Below, piece by piece: positions 1 through 8,104 of a stretch of DNA of 64,000 bases. Positions within the stretch are counted from its first letter, which is position 1. The number at the start of each line of letters is the position of its first letter. Made by a program: the position numbers and the translations under genes. The notes beneath the pieces were generated by a model. The model saw only the letters and a program-made list of their open reading frames with translations, was not told where the DNA came from and made no database searches. Origin of the DNA: VRUE01 sp963703175 (GTDB lineage Bacteria; Actinomycetota; Thermoleophilia; Solirubrobacterales; 70-9); NCBI GenBank assembly GCA_963703175.1, contig OY969794.1, forward strand, positions 1,178,001-1,242,000, written 5' to 3'.

Positions 1-108
1 GTCCACAAGATGGTCCTCGCCCGCCGCGAGCTCAACCGCTGGTCCAAGCGAGCAGAAGCCGAAGCGGCCGGCGAGCTCGAGCCGAGGCACGCCCCGCGAC
101 CGATCTGA
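1..108 (+). CDS. C-terminal end of an unidentified protein (truncated by window edge)
   Basis: The first frame is open from base 1 to a TGA at 106-108 and encodes about 35 residues. They are rich in Arg, Glu and Ala, beginning VHKMVLARRELNRW. The composition suggests a charged helical tail. The start lies outside the window, so no domain can be assigned. A toxin-antitoxin pair follows on the same strand after about 35 bp. The frame and codon use look coding, but the product is unknown. Confidence 0.5.
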   Translation, partial: VHKMVLARRELNRWSKRAEAEAAGELEPRHAPRPI

Positions 109-143
109 GCAGGTATGTGTATATCTACTGCTAAGGTATGCAC

Positions 144-416
144 ATGCTCAATCGACGCCTCCAGGTGCTGGTTGACGAGGAGCGTTTCGAGCGCCTAGCC
201 CGCGAATCCGAACGGACGGGCGCGCCTGTCGGCGAGCTCGTCCGCCGGGCGATCGACCGGGAGTTCCCTGGCAAAGGGCGCGACGCGGAGCGAGAACGTG
301 CCGGTCAGGAACTGCTTGCCATGCCACCTCCCCCCGGAGATGGGTTCGAGCCAGACTGGGACGATCAGAAGCGGGAGCTGCGGGATGCTCGGGCGAGCAA
401 GTGGCGGGGCGCTTGA
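144..416 (+). CDS. Ribbon-helix-helix (VapB/CopG-type) antitoxin
   Basis: A small protein of about 90 residues. The N-terminus (RRLQVLVDEERFERLARES) followed by a helix ending ELVRRAIDREF has the strand-helix-helix pattern of ribbon-helix-helix DNA-binding antitoxins. The acidic, Pro-rich tail is typical of the toxin-binding segment. An upstream ATG at 138 is possible, but the only purine-rich stretch (AAGG at 133-136) is better spaced for ATG 144. The 3' end overlaps the start of the PIN-domain toxin gene. By analogy with VapBC it would neutralise the toxin and repress its own promoter; that role is inferred. Confidence 0.72.
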   Translation: MLNRRLQVLVDEERFERLARESERTGAPVGELVRRAIDREFPGKGRDAERERAGQELLAMPPPPGDGFEPDWDDQKRELRDARASKWRGA

Positions 417-850
417 GGCGCTTCCTTTACGACACCTCGATCTTCATCTATGCACTTGGCAGAGAACATCCGTACAGAGAGCCGTGTCGCGAGATCGCGC
501 GTCTAGCCACTGTGGGCGATCTTCAGGGCGAGGCCAGCATCGACCTGCTTCAGGAGTTCACGCACCAGAGAGCGCGTCGAACTGGCGATCGATTGGGTGC
601 GGCGAAAGCTGCGCGAAGCGTCGCGAGGCTCGTCTGGTGGCACCCGGTCGAGCCCAACGACGTTCAGCGGGGAATCGACCTTTTCGAGGCCCACGAGAGC
701 CTCGATGCCCAGGATGCAGTCTATGCCGCCCTGGCTATCAACCGGGGCATAGATGCGATCCTCGCGACGGATCGCGCCTTCGACGCAATCGACGGACTGG
801 AGCGAATCGATCCAGCCGACGAGCACGCCGTCGCCTCGCTGCTCGGCTGA
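401..850 (+). CDS. PIN-domain ribonuclease toxin (VapC-like)
   Basis: A 149-residue protein with the PIN-domain layout. FLYDTSIFIYALG carries the first acidic residue near the N-terminus, EFTH the middle one, LDAQDAVYAALA the third and ILATDRAFD the fourth. These would form the Mg2+ site of a single-strand RNase. The start is GTG 401, overlapping the antitoxin by 16 nt; TTG 413, which overlaps its TGA, is an equally good alternative. The overlap implies translational coupling. Family membership is clear, but the RNA target cannot be read from the sequence. Confidence 0.8.
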   Translation: MAGRLRRFLYDTSIFIYALGREHPYREPCREIARLATVGDLQGEASIDLLQEFTHQRARRTGDRLGAAKAARSVARLVWWHPVEPNDVQRGIDLFEAHESLDAQDAVYAALAINRGIDAILATDRAFDAIDGLERIDPADEHAVASLLG

Positions 851-887
851 GCGCTCGGAACATCGAGTGAGGTTCCGCGCAAGAAAA

Positions 888-909
888 GGGCCGGGCTTTC
901 GCCCGGCCC
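888..909 (-). terminator. Rho-independent terminator
   Basis: A perfect 9-bp GC stem (GGGCCGGGC / GCCCGGCCC) closes a TTTC loop at 897-900. On the minus strand it is followed by a TTTTCTT tract, so it should terminate the decapeptide-repeat gene that stops at 966. It may also serve the plus-strand PIN toxin gene, whose transcript would lack a strong T tract. Confidence 0.75.
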
Positions 910-965
910 CTTCAGAGAATCGCTTTCGACTACTGACCAAACTGGCCAATCAGACGAAATTACTA

Positions 966-1694
966 CTAGGGCGTGACGAGTACGCTGAAACCCTCCGGGA
1001 CCGCTTCGTTAGTCGCGTTATGCGTTTGCACGTAGAGAACATTCGGGTTATTGGCCGTGCCGGTGGCAGAGCAAACCAACGTGTTGGCCGGACCGGCACA
1101 CGGTTGGGACGCAACGAAGCCATCGAAGTTCGGGTTCAGATAGCGGAAGGAAACGAATGCTCCGCGTTCGATCAAACTCGAGCCAAAATTGAGCCAGTAC
1201 TCATTGCCAATGTGGCTCACCAACGTTATTCCGCCTGACTGCGCCAGGATCGTTCCGTCAGATTTGACGGTCGCCCACTGAACGCGCTGCTGGAAGGCCG
1301 ATGGAGACTGGCCGCCGAGCTTATTTGCGTCAGCTGCAAGCGGAACTTCGCCTAGGCTGGACTCTTTGACCTTCTCGCCGGTGACCGCATCGTTGGCGAT
1401 CTTGTTGGTCGTGACGGCGTTGTCGGCGATCTTGTTGGTCGTGACGGCGTTGTCGGCGATCTTGTTGGTCGTAACCGAGCCGTCGGCGATCTTGCTCTCG
1501 GTTACCGCGCCATTCTTGAGCTTGCCGGCCGTCACCGCTTCTTTGACGATCTTGCCGGTCTTGATCGAGTTGGCCTTGATTTCGTTAGGACCGACCTTCG
1601 TCGCTGCGAGGGCAGTGGCACCGCCGAGCATGAGGAAGACGGCGATCGATGACATCACGTTTGCGTACGTGAGGTGCTTACGTACTCGCTTCAA
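966..1694 (-). CDS. Membrane-anchored or secreted protein with 'NGAVT..KI' decapeptide repeats
   Basis: A 242-residue protein. The start is TTG 1694, chosen because a perfect AAGGAG lies 6 nt upstream (1701-1706) and because the paralogue at 48440-49192 uses the same TTG/AAGGAG arrangement. The N-terminus (KRVRKHLTYANVMS, then a hydrophobic stretch ending GGATALAA) looks like a signal peptide or membrane anchor. Residues of about 40-115 are roughly 10-residue repeats (for example TTNKIADNAV), as in repetitive beta-solenoid stalks. A globular C-terminal region of about 110 residues contains one Cys pair. Function unknown; export and a surface location are inferred. A good terminator follows at 888-909. 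Confidence 0.65.
   Translation of the reverse strand: MKRVRKHLTYANVMSSIAVFLMLGGATALAATKVGPNEIKANSIKTGKIVKEAVTAGKLKNGAVTESKIADGSVTTNKIADNAVTTNKIADNAVTTNKIANDAVTGEKVKESSLGEVPLAADANKLGGQSPSAFQQRVQWATVKSDGTILAQSGGITLVSHIGNEYWLNFGSSLIERGAFVSFRYLNPNFDGFVASQPCAGPANTLVCSATGTANNPNVLYVQTHNATNEAVPEGFSVLVTP
1381..1500 (-). repeat. Four 30-bp in-frame tandem repeats
   Basis: Four consecutive 30-bp units (1381-1410, 1411-1440, 1441-1470, 1471-1500) encode the decapeptide TTNKIADNAV and variants. The two middle units are identical, which indicates recent slippage or recombination within the coding repeat. Confidence 0.85.
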
Positions 1695-1828
1695 GAGTCT
1701 CTCCTTGATTGCGGGCGGAGGGAATCGGACGAACCTCCATACCCAATTGCAGGGGATTGCGGGACACAATCAGGTCGGTCGGTCGCCGTCAAGGGCTTTG
1801 GACAAAGCACTTCGACGCAAAGACGCGC

Positions 1829-2893
1829 TCAGTCGCGGCGCTCGGCCGCCTCGGCCGCTTCCGCGAGGCGCTCGACCAGGCGGGCGAAATGTTCAATGCC
1901 CGGGTCGACCTTGCCGTACTGGCCGGCGGCGTAACGCGCGTAGACGCCCTCGAGAATGATCGCCAGCTTCCAGTAGCCGAGGGCGACGAAGAAATCGAGC
2001 TCGGAGAGGTCGCGACCGGAGCGCTCGGCGTAGCGCTCGCGCAGCTCCTCGTTGGTGGGAAAGCCCGGTGCCAGGTTGGCGGGCTGGCCGAGTGCGACCG
2101 GGTCCTCGCCACGCTCGGGCCAGTAGACCATCAACAGGCCGACGTCGGCCAGCGGGTCGCCGAGCGTGCAGAGCTCCCAGTCGACTACAGCTGCCACCTC
2201 CCCCTGCGGCGTAAGGATCATGTTGTCGAGCCGGTAGTCGCCGTGGACGATCGTCGCCGGTCCCTGCTCTGGGATACGCGCCTCGAGCCGCTCATGTACA
2301 GCGTCGACCGCCGGCAGCTCGCGCGTCTTCGACTTCTCCCACTGTCCTTGCCAGCGGTGCAGCTGACGAGCGACGTAGTCCTCCTTGCGACCGAGATCGC
2401 CGAGCCCGGTGGCATCGGGGTCGACCGCATGGATGTCGACCAGCGTGTCGGCGACACGCTCGCCGATCGCCAGCCGGTCAGCTTCCTCGGGGAAGACCTC
2501 GGCCTCGGCGAGGCCGCGCAGGATCGGACCCTCGACGAACTCCATCACGTAGAAGGGGGCTTCATTGACGCTCTCGTCCTCGCAGAGCCCAACCACCGGC
2601 GCTACCGGGACATCAGTCGGGCCGAGTGCTGAGACGACCTTGTGCTCCCGGCCCATGTCGTGCGCCGAGCCGAGCCGTTTGCCCAGCGGCGGCCGTCGCA
2701 GCGCCCAGCGCTTGTCGGTGGCGTCGCGGACGCCGTAAGTCAGGTTGGAGTGGCCGCCTGAGATCCGCTCGAAGGAGAGCGGCAGCTCGGCTCCCTCGAC
2801 GTGCTGCTCGAACCACGCCTCGACGCCGGCACGGTCGACTCCATCCGGCGCCGCAGCGGTCCCGTCGGAAGTGCCTGTAGCCTCGTCGCCCAT
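1829..2893 (-). CDS. Phosphotransferase (APH/choline-kinase fold; ACAD10/11-like)
   Basis: A protein of about 354 residues with the aminoglycoside-phosphotransferase kinase fold. ISGGHSNLTYGV forms the nucleotide loop, HGDYRLDN near residue 217 is the catalytic loop, and DWELCTLGDPLADVG near residue 241 is the metal-binding DFG-equivalent. This wording is typical of the large APH subfamily found with acyl-CoA dehydrogenases in actinobacteria, whose substrates are mostly unknown, rather than of antibiotic-resistance enzymes. ATG 2893 (MGDEATG) is preferred over ATG 2956 because the upstream segment is basic and unlike a kinase N-terminus. The start region overlaps the divergent histidine kinase. 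Confidence 0.8.
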   Translation of the reverse strand: MGDEATGTSDGTAAAPDGVDRAGVEAWFEQHVEGAELPLSFERISGGHSNLTYGVRDATDKRWALRRPPLGKRLGSAHDMGREHKVVSALGPTDVPVAPVVGLCEDESVNEAPFYVMEFVEGPILRGLAEAEVFPEEADRLAIGERVADTLVDIHAVDPDATGLGDLGRKEDYVARQLHRWQGQWEKSKTRELPAVDAVHERLEARIPEQGPATIVHGDYRLDNMILTPQGEVAAVVDWELCTLGDPLADVGLLMVYWPERGEDPVALGQPANLAPGFPTNEELRERYAERSGRDLSELDFFVALGYWKLAIILEGVYARYAAGQYGKVDPGIEHFARLVERLAEAAEAAERRD

Positions 2894-4148
2894 CGGCTCG
2901 CAAGCATATTCCCGACGACGTTTCCGGCTTAGTCCCTCGCTCGCCAACCGACTCACGATCGGCTTCGCGATTGCGTTCGCCGTGCTGACTGGCTTGGCAG
3001 TGATTGGCGTTGCCCGCTTCCTGCAGCAACGCCAGGACTATGAGAACGCCACCGCCCGCTCCTACCAGCGCGAGATCGAGGCTCGCACCCGCCTCTCACA
3101 GGGACAGCATCCGGCCGCAGCCCGCGCCGTGGTGATCTCCCAGCAGCAGAAAAGACAGGCGCTGCGCGATGAAATCTCGAGCGAGACTCGGGATACGGCG
3201 CTGCTGGTCGGAGCCGGGTTGATCGCCGGACTCACCGGAGCTGCCTTGCTCTTCACCGGCCTGATCTCCTCGATGCGCCGTCCGTTGGAGGATCTGGTCG
3301 AAGCCTCCGGGCGCCTCGCTGGCGGCGACCTTGACGCCCGCGTGCAGATCGGTGGCCTCTCCGAGACGGCGACGCTCGGCGGCGCCTTCAACGAAATGGC
3401 CGAAGAGCTGCAGCGCCGCGCCGGCGAACGCGACCAGCTTGACCGGATGAAAGACGAGTTCGTCCTCACCGCTTCGCACGAGCTGCGTAGCCCACTTACC
3501 TCCGTGCAGGGCTTCGCCGAGCTGCTCTTGCTGGAGCGCGAGAAACTCAGCCCAAAGCAGGGGGAAACGGTCGAGGTGATCCTCGACAACACCCGGCACC
3601 TGGTCCGTCTGCTCAACGACTTGCTCGACCTCGCCCGCAGCGACGCCGGGCGGCTGACGATCAAACCGGAGCCAACCGATGCGACGGGCCTGATCGAAGA
3701 CGCCGTGCGAACGATGCGGGCGCAGTTCGATGCCCGGGCGCAGCGCCTGCGGCAGGAAATCGAGTCGGGCCTGCCCCAACTCGAAGCCGATCGGGACCGG
3801 ATTCGCCAAGTACTGGTGAACCTACTTACGAATGCGAACGAGTATTGCCCGGAAGGAGCGGGTATCGAAGTGAAGGCCCACTTCACTGGTGCCGATGTGG
3901 AGATCGACGTGATCGATGACGGGCCGGGTATTCCGGAACAGCAGCTGGAGCACATCTTCGAGCGATTCAGTCGCGGCGATGCCGGTGAGACCCAGCGCGT
4001 CGGCGGAACCGGCCTCGGTCTGGCGATCTCTAAATCGTTGGTCGAGCTCCATGGCGGCACGCTCGGCGCCGAGTCAGTCGTCGGCCAAGGGGCAACCTTT
4101 CGCGTCCGTCTGCCCGCGATCGCCCATGACCGAGCCGAGGTGAGCTGA
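2871..4148 (+). CDS. Sensor histidine kinase (two TM, HAMP, HisKA, HATPase_c)
   Basis: A membrane sensor kinase of about 425 residues. TM1 lies near residues 27-47, a short extracytoplasmic helical region of about 60 residues follows, then TM2 and a HAMP linker. The HisKA box (FVLTASHELRSPLTSVQGF) has the phospho-accepting His near residue 203. The HATPase domain has its N box at NLLTNANEYCP, G1 at DDGPGIP and G2 at GTGLGLAI. The start is uncertain: the frame is open from 2745, and GTG 2871 is the nearest start that keeps TM1 intact while limiting overlap with the divergent kinase gene. Its stop overlaps the response-regulator ATG by 1 nt, so the two form a coupled pair. The signal sensed is unknown. 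Confidence 0.85.
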   Translation: MPVASSPIGSQAYSRRRFRLSPSLANRLTIGFAIAFAVLTGLAVIGVARFLQQRQDYENATARSYQREIEARTRLSQGQHPAAARAVVISQQQKRQALRDEISSETRDTALLVGAGLIAGLTGAALLFTGLISSMRRPLEDLVEASGRLAGGDLDARVQIGGLSETATLGGAFNEMAEELQRRAGERDQLDRMKDEFVLTASHELRSPLTSVQGFAELLLLEREKLSPKQGETVEVILDNTRHLVRLLNDLLDLARSDAGRLTIKPEPTDATGLIEDAVRTMRAQFDARAQRLRQEIESGLPQLEADRDRIRQVLVNLLTNANEYCPEGAGIEVKAHFTGADVEIDVIDDGPGIPEQQLEHIFERFSRGDAGETQRVGGTGLGLAISKSLVELHGGTLGAESVVGQGATFRVRLPAIAHDRAEVS

Positions 4149-4510
4149 TGGCGCGGATTCTGCTCGCCGACGACTCCGAGACGATCCTGCTCCTCTTGCG
4201 GACCCGCCTGGAGATGGAGGGCCACGAGGTCGAGACCGCTGTCGACGGCCAGGAGGTGGTCGACAAGGTGAGCGCCGCTGCACCTCCCGACCTACTCCTG
4301 CTCGACGCGATGATGCCGCGCAAATCGGGAATCGACGCCCTACGCGAGCTGCGCGCCACCGGGATCGACACCCCTGCCCTGATTGTCAGCGCCCACACCG
4401 AAGGGGACAATGGAGCAGACCATGCTGGTCTGGCAATCGATGCCTACATCACCAAGCCAATTGACTTCGACCGGCTCTTCGCCAAGATTGCGGAGCTGAC
4501 CAAGAACTAG
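4148..4510 (+). CDS. Single-domain response regulator (CheY-like receiver)
   Basis: A 120-residue stand-alone receiver domain. It has the acidic pair (LADDSE), the phospho-acceptor Asp in LLLLDAMMPRKSG, a Ser/Thr position (IVSAHTEG) and the conserved Lys (ITKPIDF). There is no output domain, so it should act through protein-protein contact or as a phosphorelay intermediate. The ATG at 4148 overlaps the kinase stop (TGATG), making the kinase its obvious phosphodonor. The next gene is convergent, which ends the operon here. Confidence 0.88.
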   Translation: MARILLADDSETILLLLRTRLEMEGHEVETAVDGQEVVDKVSAAAPPDLLLLDAMMPRKSGIDALRELRATGIDTPALIVSAHTEGDNGADHAGLAIDAYITKPIDFDRLFAKIAELTKN

Positions 4511-4525
4511 CCCCGCCGCCGGCGC

Positions 4526-6016
4526 TCAGCTCTTGGCGATCTCCAGACGAATCTCCTTGCCTTTCAGCTTCGTGCCGTCGAGGAACTCGACCGTGCGATC
4601 GGCCTGGTCAGAGTCAACCTCGACGAAGGAGAAGCGGTGCAGCACGCGGACGTCGTGGATAGCCTCATCGGGGAGCACGGCGCCCTCGCGCAGGGCCCAG
4701 CGCAGGTCCTCCTCGTCGATACCGCTGCGCTCGCCGCGGTTGACGAAGAGCTTGACCGCCTTGCCGTTGGTCTCCTCGCTGGCGGGAGCCTCCTCAGCCT
4801 TCTTTTCCTCAGCCTTCTCGCCATCAGCCGCCTCGACGTCGCCGACCTCGTCAACCGCTTTGGCGCGCTCGCGGCGGCGCGGGCGCGGCGCGTGCTCCAT
4901 CCGCTCCTCCGGGCTCTCCCACTCGCCGATCGAAGTTTTCACGTCGTGCTCGATCCGCCCTATCTCATCACGCTGCGCCGGCGTGACGAAGGTAATCGCC
5001 CGGCCGGTGCGCCCGACACGTCCGGTGCGTCCGATGCGGTGCACATAGACCTCCGAGGAGGCGGGAACGTCGTAGTTGATGACGTGGGTGACGTGCTCGA
5101 TGTCGAGTCCGCGGGCGGCGATGTCGGTGGCGACGAGCAGCCGTACCCGGTGGTCCTTGAAGGCGATCATCACGCCGTCGCGTGAGCCCTGGCTCATGTC
5201 GCCGTGCAGCGCCTTCACGTCGAGGCCTTTGTCCTTCAGCGTCTTCTCCAACTTCGAGGCGCCGATTTTGGTCCGACAGAAAATGATCGCCTGCTCCGGT
5301 TCCTCGGTCTTCAACAACTCGACCAGGCGCGCGGCCTTCTCGTTCGCCGGCACCTCGATGAAGGCCTGGGCGATTGCGTCGACGGTGAGGGTCTTCGGCG
5401 TGATTTTGATCGTCGACGGGTCATACATGTAGCTCTCGGCGAGCCGTTTGACCGGCGGCGGCATCGTCGCCGAGAAGAGTGCCGTCTGGCGTCCGCTCGG
5501 GCACATCCGCAGAATTTTCTCGACGTCCTCGATAAAGCCGAGGTCGAGCATCTCGTCGGCCTCGTCGAGGACGATGTAGCGGGCTGCGGTAAGGACCAGT
5601 GAGCGGCGACCCATCAGGTCCATCATTCGGCCGACGGTGGCGACGACGACGTGGGCGCCAGCGCGCAGCTGCGCCTGCTGCGATTTGATCGGCGCACCGC
5701 CGAAGACGGCGACGATCTCGACGTCGAGGTGCTCGGCGTAGGCGCGCAGCGCCTGGGTTACCTGGATGCAGAGCTCGCGCGTCGGCGTCAGAACAACCGC
5801 CTGCACCTCGTCGTCACTCGGGTCTATGTACTGGAGCAGGGGCAGGCCAAAAGCGGCGGTCTTGCCGGTCCCGGTCTGCGCCTGGCCGATCACGTCGTGG
5901 CCGGCGAGCAGCTCCGGAATCGCTTTCTCCTGGATCGGACTGGGCTCCTGATAGCCGAGCTCGTCCAGCGCCTGCTGGATCTCCGGCGCCAGCCCCAGGT
6001 CTTTGAAGGGGATCAC
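4526..6016 (-). CDS. DEAD-box ATP-dependent RNA helicase with DbpA-type RNA-binding domain
   Basis: A 496-residue protein. Its motifs are the Q motif (PSPIQEKAI), Walker A AQTGTGKT (46-53), PTREL, DEAD (151-154), SAT (182-184) and HRIGRTGR. A charged Ala/Glu-rich linker follows, then a C-terminal segment of about 75 residues (AVKLFVNRGERSGIDEED to the end) that matches the DbpA/CsdA RNA-binding fold. Expected role: RNA unwinding in ribosome assembly, mRNA decay or cold adaptation. The GTG start overlaps the stop of the upstream oxidoreductase by 4 nt (GTGA), so the two are cotranslated. It resembles deaD/csdA, but the exact orthology is not proven. Confidence 0.92.
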   Translation of the reverse strand: MIPFKDLGLAPEIQQALDELGYQEPSPIQEKAIPELLAGHDVIGQAQTGTGKTAAFGLPLLQYIDPSDDEVQAVVLTPTRELCIQVTQALRAYAEHLDVEIVAVFGGAPIKSQQAQLRAGAHVVVATVGRMMDLMGRRSLVLTAARYIVLDEADEMLDLGFIEDVEKILRMCPSGRQTALFSATMPPPVKRLAESYMYDPSTIKITPKTLTVDAIAQAFIEVPANEKAARLVELLKTEEPEQAIIFCRTKIGASKLEKTLKDKGLDVKALHGDMSQGSRDGVMIAFKDHRVRLLVATDIAARGLDIEHVTHVINYDVPASSEVYVHRIGRTGRVGRTGRAITFVTPAQRDEIGRIEHDVKTSIGEWESPEERMEHAPRPRRRERAKAVDEVGDVEAADGEKAEEKKAEEAPASEETNGKAVKLFVNRGERSGIDEEDLRWALREGAVLPDEAIHDVRVLHRFSFVEVDSDQADRTVEFLDGTKLKGKEIRLEIAKS

Positions 6017-6960
6017 TGCGACGGATCCAGAAGGAGCTTGCCGCTGGTGCGGCGGGCGAGTATGTCTTCGTGGGCACGCGCCGCCTCTGAAAGCGGGTAG
6101 ACCTCGCCGACGTTGACCTCGAGATCTCCGCCGGCGACAGCGCCGAAAAGCTCGCCGATCATCGGGGCGACCTCTGCCGGGCGCATCGTCAGGTGGAGGA
6201 GCCAGAAGCCGATCACCGTCCTAGAGCCGCGCAACAGGGCGGCAGTGGAGACGTCGCGCTGTTCGCGCGAAGCGATGCCGAAGACGACCATGCGACCGAA
6301 CGGAGCAAGTGCCGAAAACTCGGCGTCAAATGCGTCACCACCGCTCATATGGAGGACCGCATCGACCCGCTCTCCGTCATTGGCGGCAAGGATCGCCTCC
6401 TTGAGGTCCTCGGTCCGCGAGTCCACAGTCGCATCGGCGCCGAGCCGTTCGACCAGCTCGCGCTTCTCCTCGCTGGAGGCAAGGCCAATCACCTTCGCCC
6501 CGGCGCGCTTGCCCAGCTGCACCGCAAGCGAGCCAGTACCGCCGCCAGCCGCCTCGACCAGCAAAGTTTCGCCAGGCTCGATCCGCGCGCAGCGGCGCAC
6601 CAGCGCCATCGCGGTCAGGCCTTGCAGCAAGAGCGCCGCAGCCTGATCGTCGTCGACACCATCGGGAACGGGAATGAGCATCTGCGCGGGAACGACGACC
6701 TTCTCCGCGTAGCCGCCACCGCCGAGAAGCGCCGCAACTCGCTTCCCATCCGGAGTACGCCCACTCACCTCTCCCCCGGGAATCAGCGGCAGCGACTGCT
6801 CGGCCAAATAGTCATTGCGAGTCGCATGCGTGTCAGCAAAGTTGATCCCGCTACGGGCAACCTCAACCACCACCTGCCCCTCGCCGGCCTCGGGGTCGGG
6901 AAGCTCAACTAGCTCAAGCTTCTCGGGGCCCCCGAACTCTTCGATCTGGATCGCTTTCAC
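6013..6960 (-). CDS. NADPH:quinone oxidoreductase-like zinc-independent alcohol dehydrogenase
   Basis: A 315-residue medium-chain dehydrogenase/reductase. The N-terminal GroES-like region begins MKAIQIEEFGGPE and contains SGINFADTHA. The nucleotide-binding stretch is EAAGGGTGSLAVQLGKRAGA. The catalytic-zinc and structural-zinc Cys sets are absent, as in the Qor family. Predicted to reduce quinones or enones with NADPH in the cytosol. It precedes and overlaps the DEAD-box helicase gene, with no obvious functional link. A long palindrome occupies the divergent region upstream. Confidence 0.85.
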   Translation of the reverse strand: MKAIQIEEFGGPEKLELVELPDPEAGEGQVVVEVARSGINFADTHATRNDYLAEQSLPLIPGGEVSGRTPDGKRVAALLGGGGYAEKVVVPAQMLIPVPDGVDDDQAAALLLQGLTAMALVRRCARIEPGETLLVEAAGGGTGSLAVQLGKRAGAKVIGLASSEEKRELVERLGADATVDSRTEDLKEAILAANDGERVDAVLHMSGGDAFDAEFSALAPFGRMVVFGIASREQRDVSTAALLRGSRTVIGFWLLHLTMRPAEVAPMIGELFGAVAGGDLEVNVGEVYPLSEAARAHEDILARRTSGKLLLDPSQ

Positions 6961-6988
6961 GGCGCCGAACCATAGTCGGCGCTGGAAA

Positions 6989-7130
6989 TCGGGGGTCGGG
7001 GGTATCTCGGAGGGTGCCTCGCGAAGCGGCGCACCGGCGAGTGATTCCCGTCGCGAAGCGACACCAACATAGTGAGCGGAGCGCCAGCGAAGCGAACCCA
7101 GGCACCAGCCGAGATACCCCCGACCCCCGA
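6989..7130. repeat. Long palindrome in a divergent intergenic region
   Basis: Perfect 22-bp inverted arms (6989-7010 and 7109-7130) continue as a second matching block (GTGCCT 7014-7019 / AGGCAC 7100-7105), separated by about 80 bp. It fills the 183 bp between the oxidoreductase and the PfkB gene. Unlike most other palindromes in the window it sits in an upstream region rather than after a stop codon. It could form a large cruciform or hairpin; function unknown. Confidence 0.8.
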
Positions 7131-7143
7131 TACGCTCCGCCCA

Positions 7144-8067
7144 ATGTCGCTCACGGTAGTTGGCTCAATCGCCTTCGACTCAGTCAAGACCCCGTTCGGG
7201 GAGCGCGACCGCATGCTCGGCGGCGCCGCGGTCCACTTTTCGCTGGCGGCCAGCTTCTTCACCGACGTGCGGCCAGTCGGGCCGGTCGGCGATGACTTTG
7301 GCGCGGCCGAGTTCGAGGTGCTGGAAGGGCGCGGCGTGCAGACCGACGACATCGAGCAAGTCGAAGGCGGCCAATCGTTCTTCTGGCGCGGGCGCTACGA
7401 GTACGACCTCAACGTCGCCCACACCGAGGACACCCAGCTCGGCGTCTTCGGCGAGTTCGAGCCGAAGCTCTCCGCAGATGCGAAGGCGGCGAACACTCTC
7501 TTTCTGGCCAACATCCAGCCCGACCTGCAACGTCAAGTCCGCGCCCAGTGCGAGGCGGCGAGCTTCAGCGGCCTCGACTCGATGAACCTCTGGATCGATA
7601 CCGCCAAGGACTCGCTGCTGGCCGCGATCTCCGAGGTCGACTGCCTGATCGTCAACGACGCCGAGATCCGTCAGTTGACCGGCGAGTCGAATCTCGCCCG
7701 CGCCGCTCATGCGGTGATGGAGCGTGGCCCTCGCGCCGTCGTCGCCAAGCAGGGCGAGTACGGCGCGGCGCTGTTCACGCCGGAGAGCTTCTTTGCCCTG
7801 CCGGGCTTCCCGCTCGATGACGTCCGCGACCCGACTGGCGCCGGCGACAGCTTTGCCGGCGGTTTCCTCGGCTACATCGACGGTCACGACGGTGAGCTCG
7901 ACGAAGCAACCCTGAGACAGGCGATGGGCTACGGCACCATCCTCGCCTCCTTCAACGTCGAGGAGTTCGGCACCGAGAGGGTCTCCAAGTTGAGTCGCGA
8001 GGAGATCGACGAGCGCTTCGCGGCGCTGCACGAGATGACCCAGTTCGAGCCTTTGCCCGTGCGTTAA
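7144..8067 (+). CDS. PfkB-family carbohydrate/nucleoside kinase
   Basis: A 307-residue protein starting MSLTVVGSIAFDSV, the usual beta-strand opening of PfkB/ribokinase enzymes. LGGAAVHFSLAAS corresponds to signature 1. DPTGAGDSFAGGF is signature 2, with the catalytic-base Asp and anion-hole glycines. An in-frame upstream ATG (7072) would extend into the palindrome and is rejected. The substrate (sugar, nucleoside or sugar phosphate) cannot be told from these motifs. Citrate synthase follows 37 bp downstream on the same strand. Confidence 0.85.
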   Translation: MSLTVVGSIAFDSVKTPFGERDRMLGGAAVHFSLAASFFTDVRPVGPVGDDFGAAEFEVLEGRGVQTDDIEQVEGGQSFFWRGRYEYDLNVAHTEDTQLGVFGEFEPKLSADAKAANTLFLANIQPDLQRQVRAQCEAASFSGLDSMNLWIDTAKDSLLAAISEVDCLIVNDAEIRQLTGESNLARAAHAVMERGPRAVVAKQGEYGAALFTPESFFALPGFPLDDVRDPTGAGDSFAGGFLGYIDGHDGELDEATLRQAMGYGTILASFNVEEFGTERVSKLSREEIDERFAALHEMTQFEPLPVR

Positions 8068-8104
8068 CGAACCGAAACGCTCGAACTGCGAAAATGCCGC
8101 TCGA

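Noticed and set aside
1381..1500. 30-bp repeats considered as a CRISPR array
   Set aside because: The repeats are contiguous without spacers and encode in-frame decapeptides of a secreted protein.
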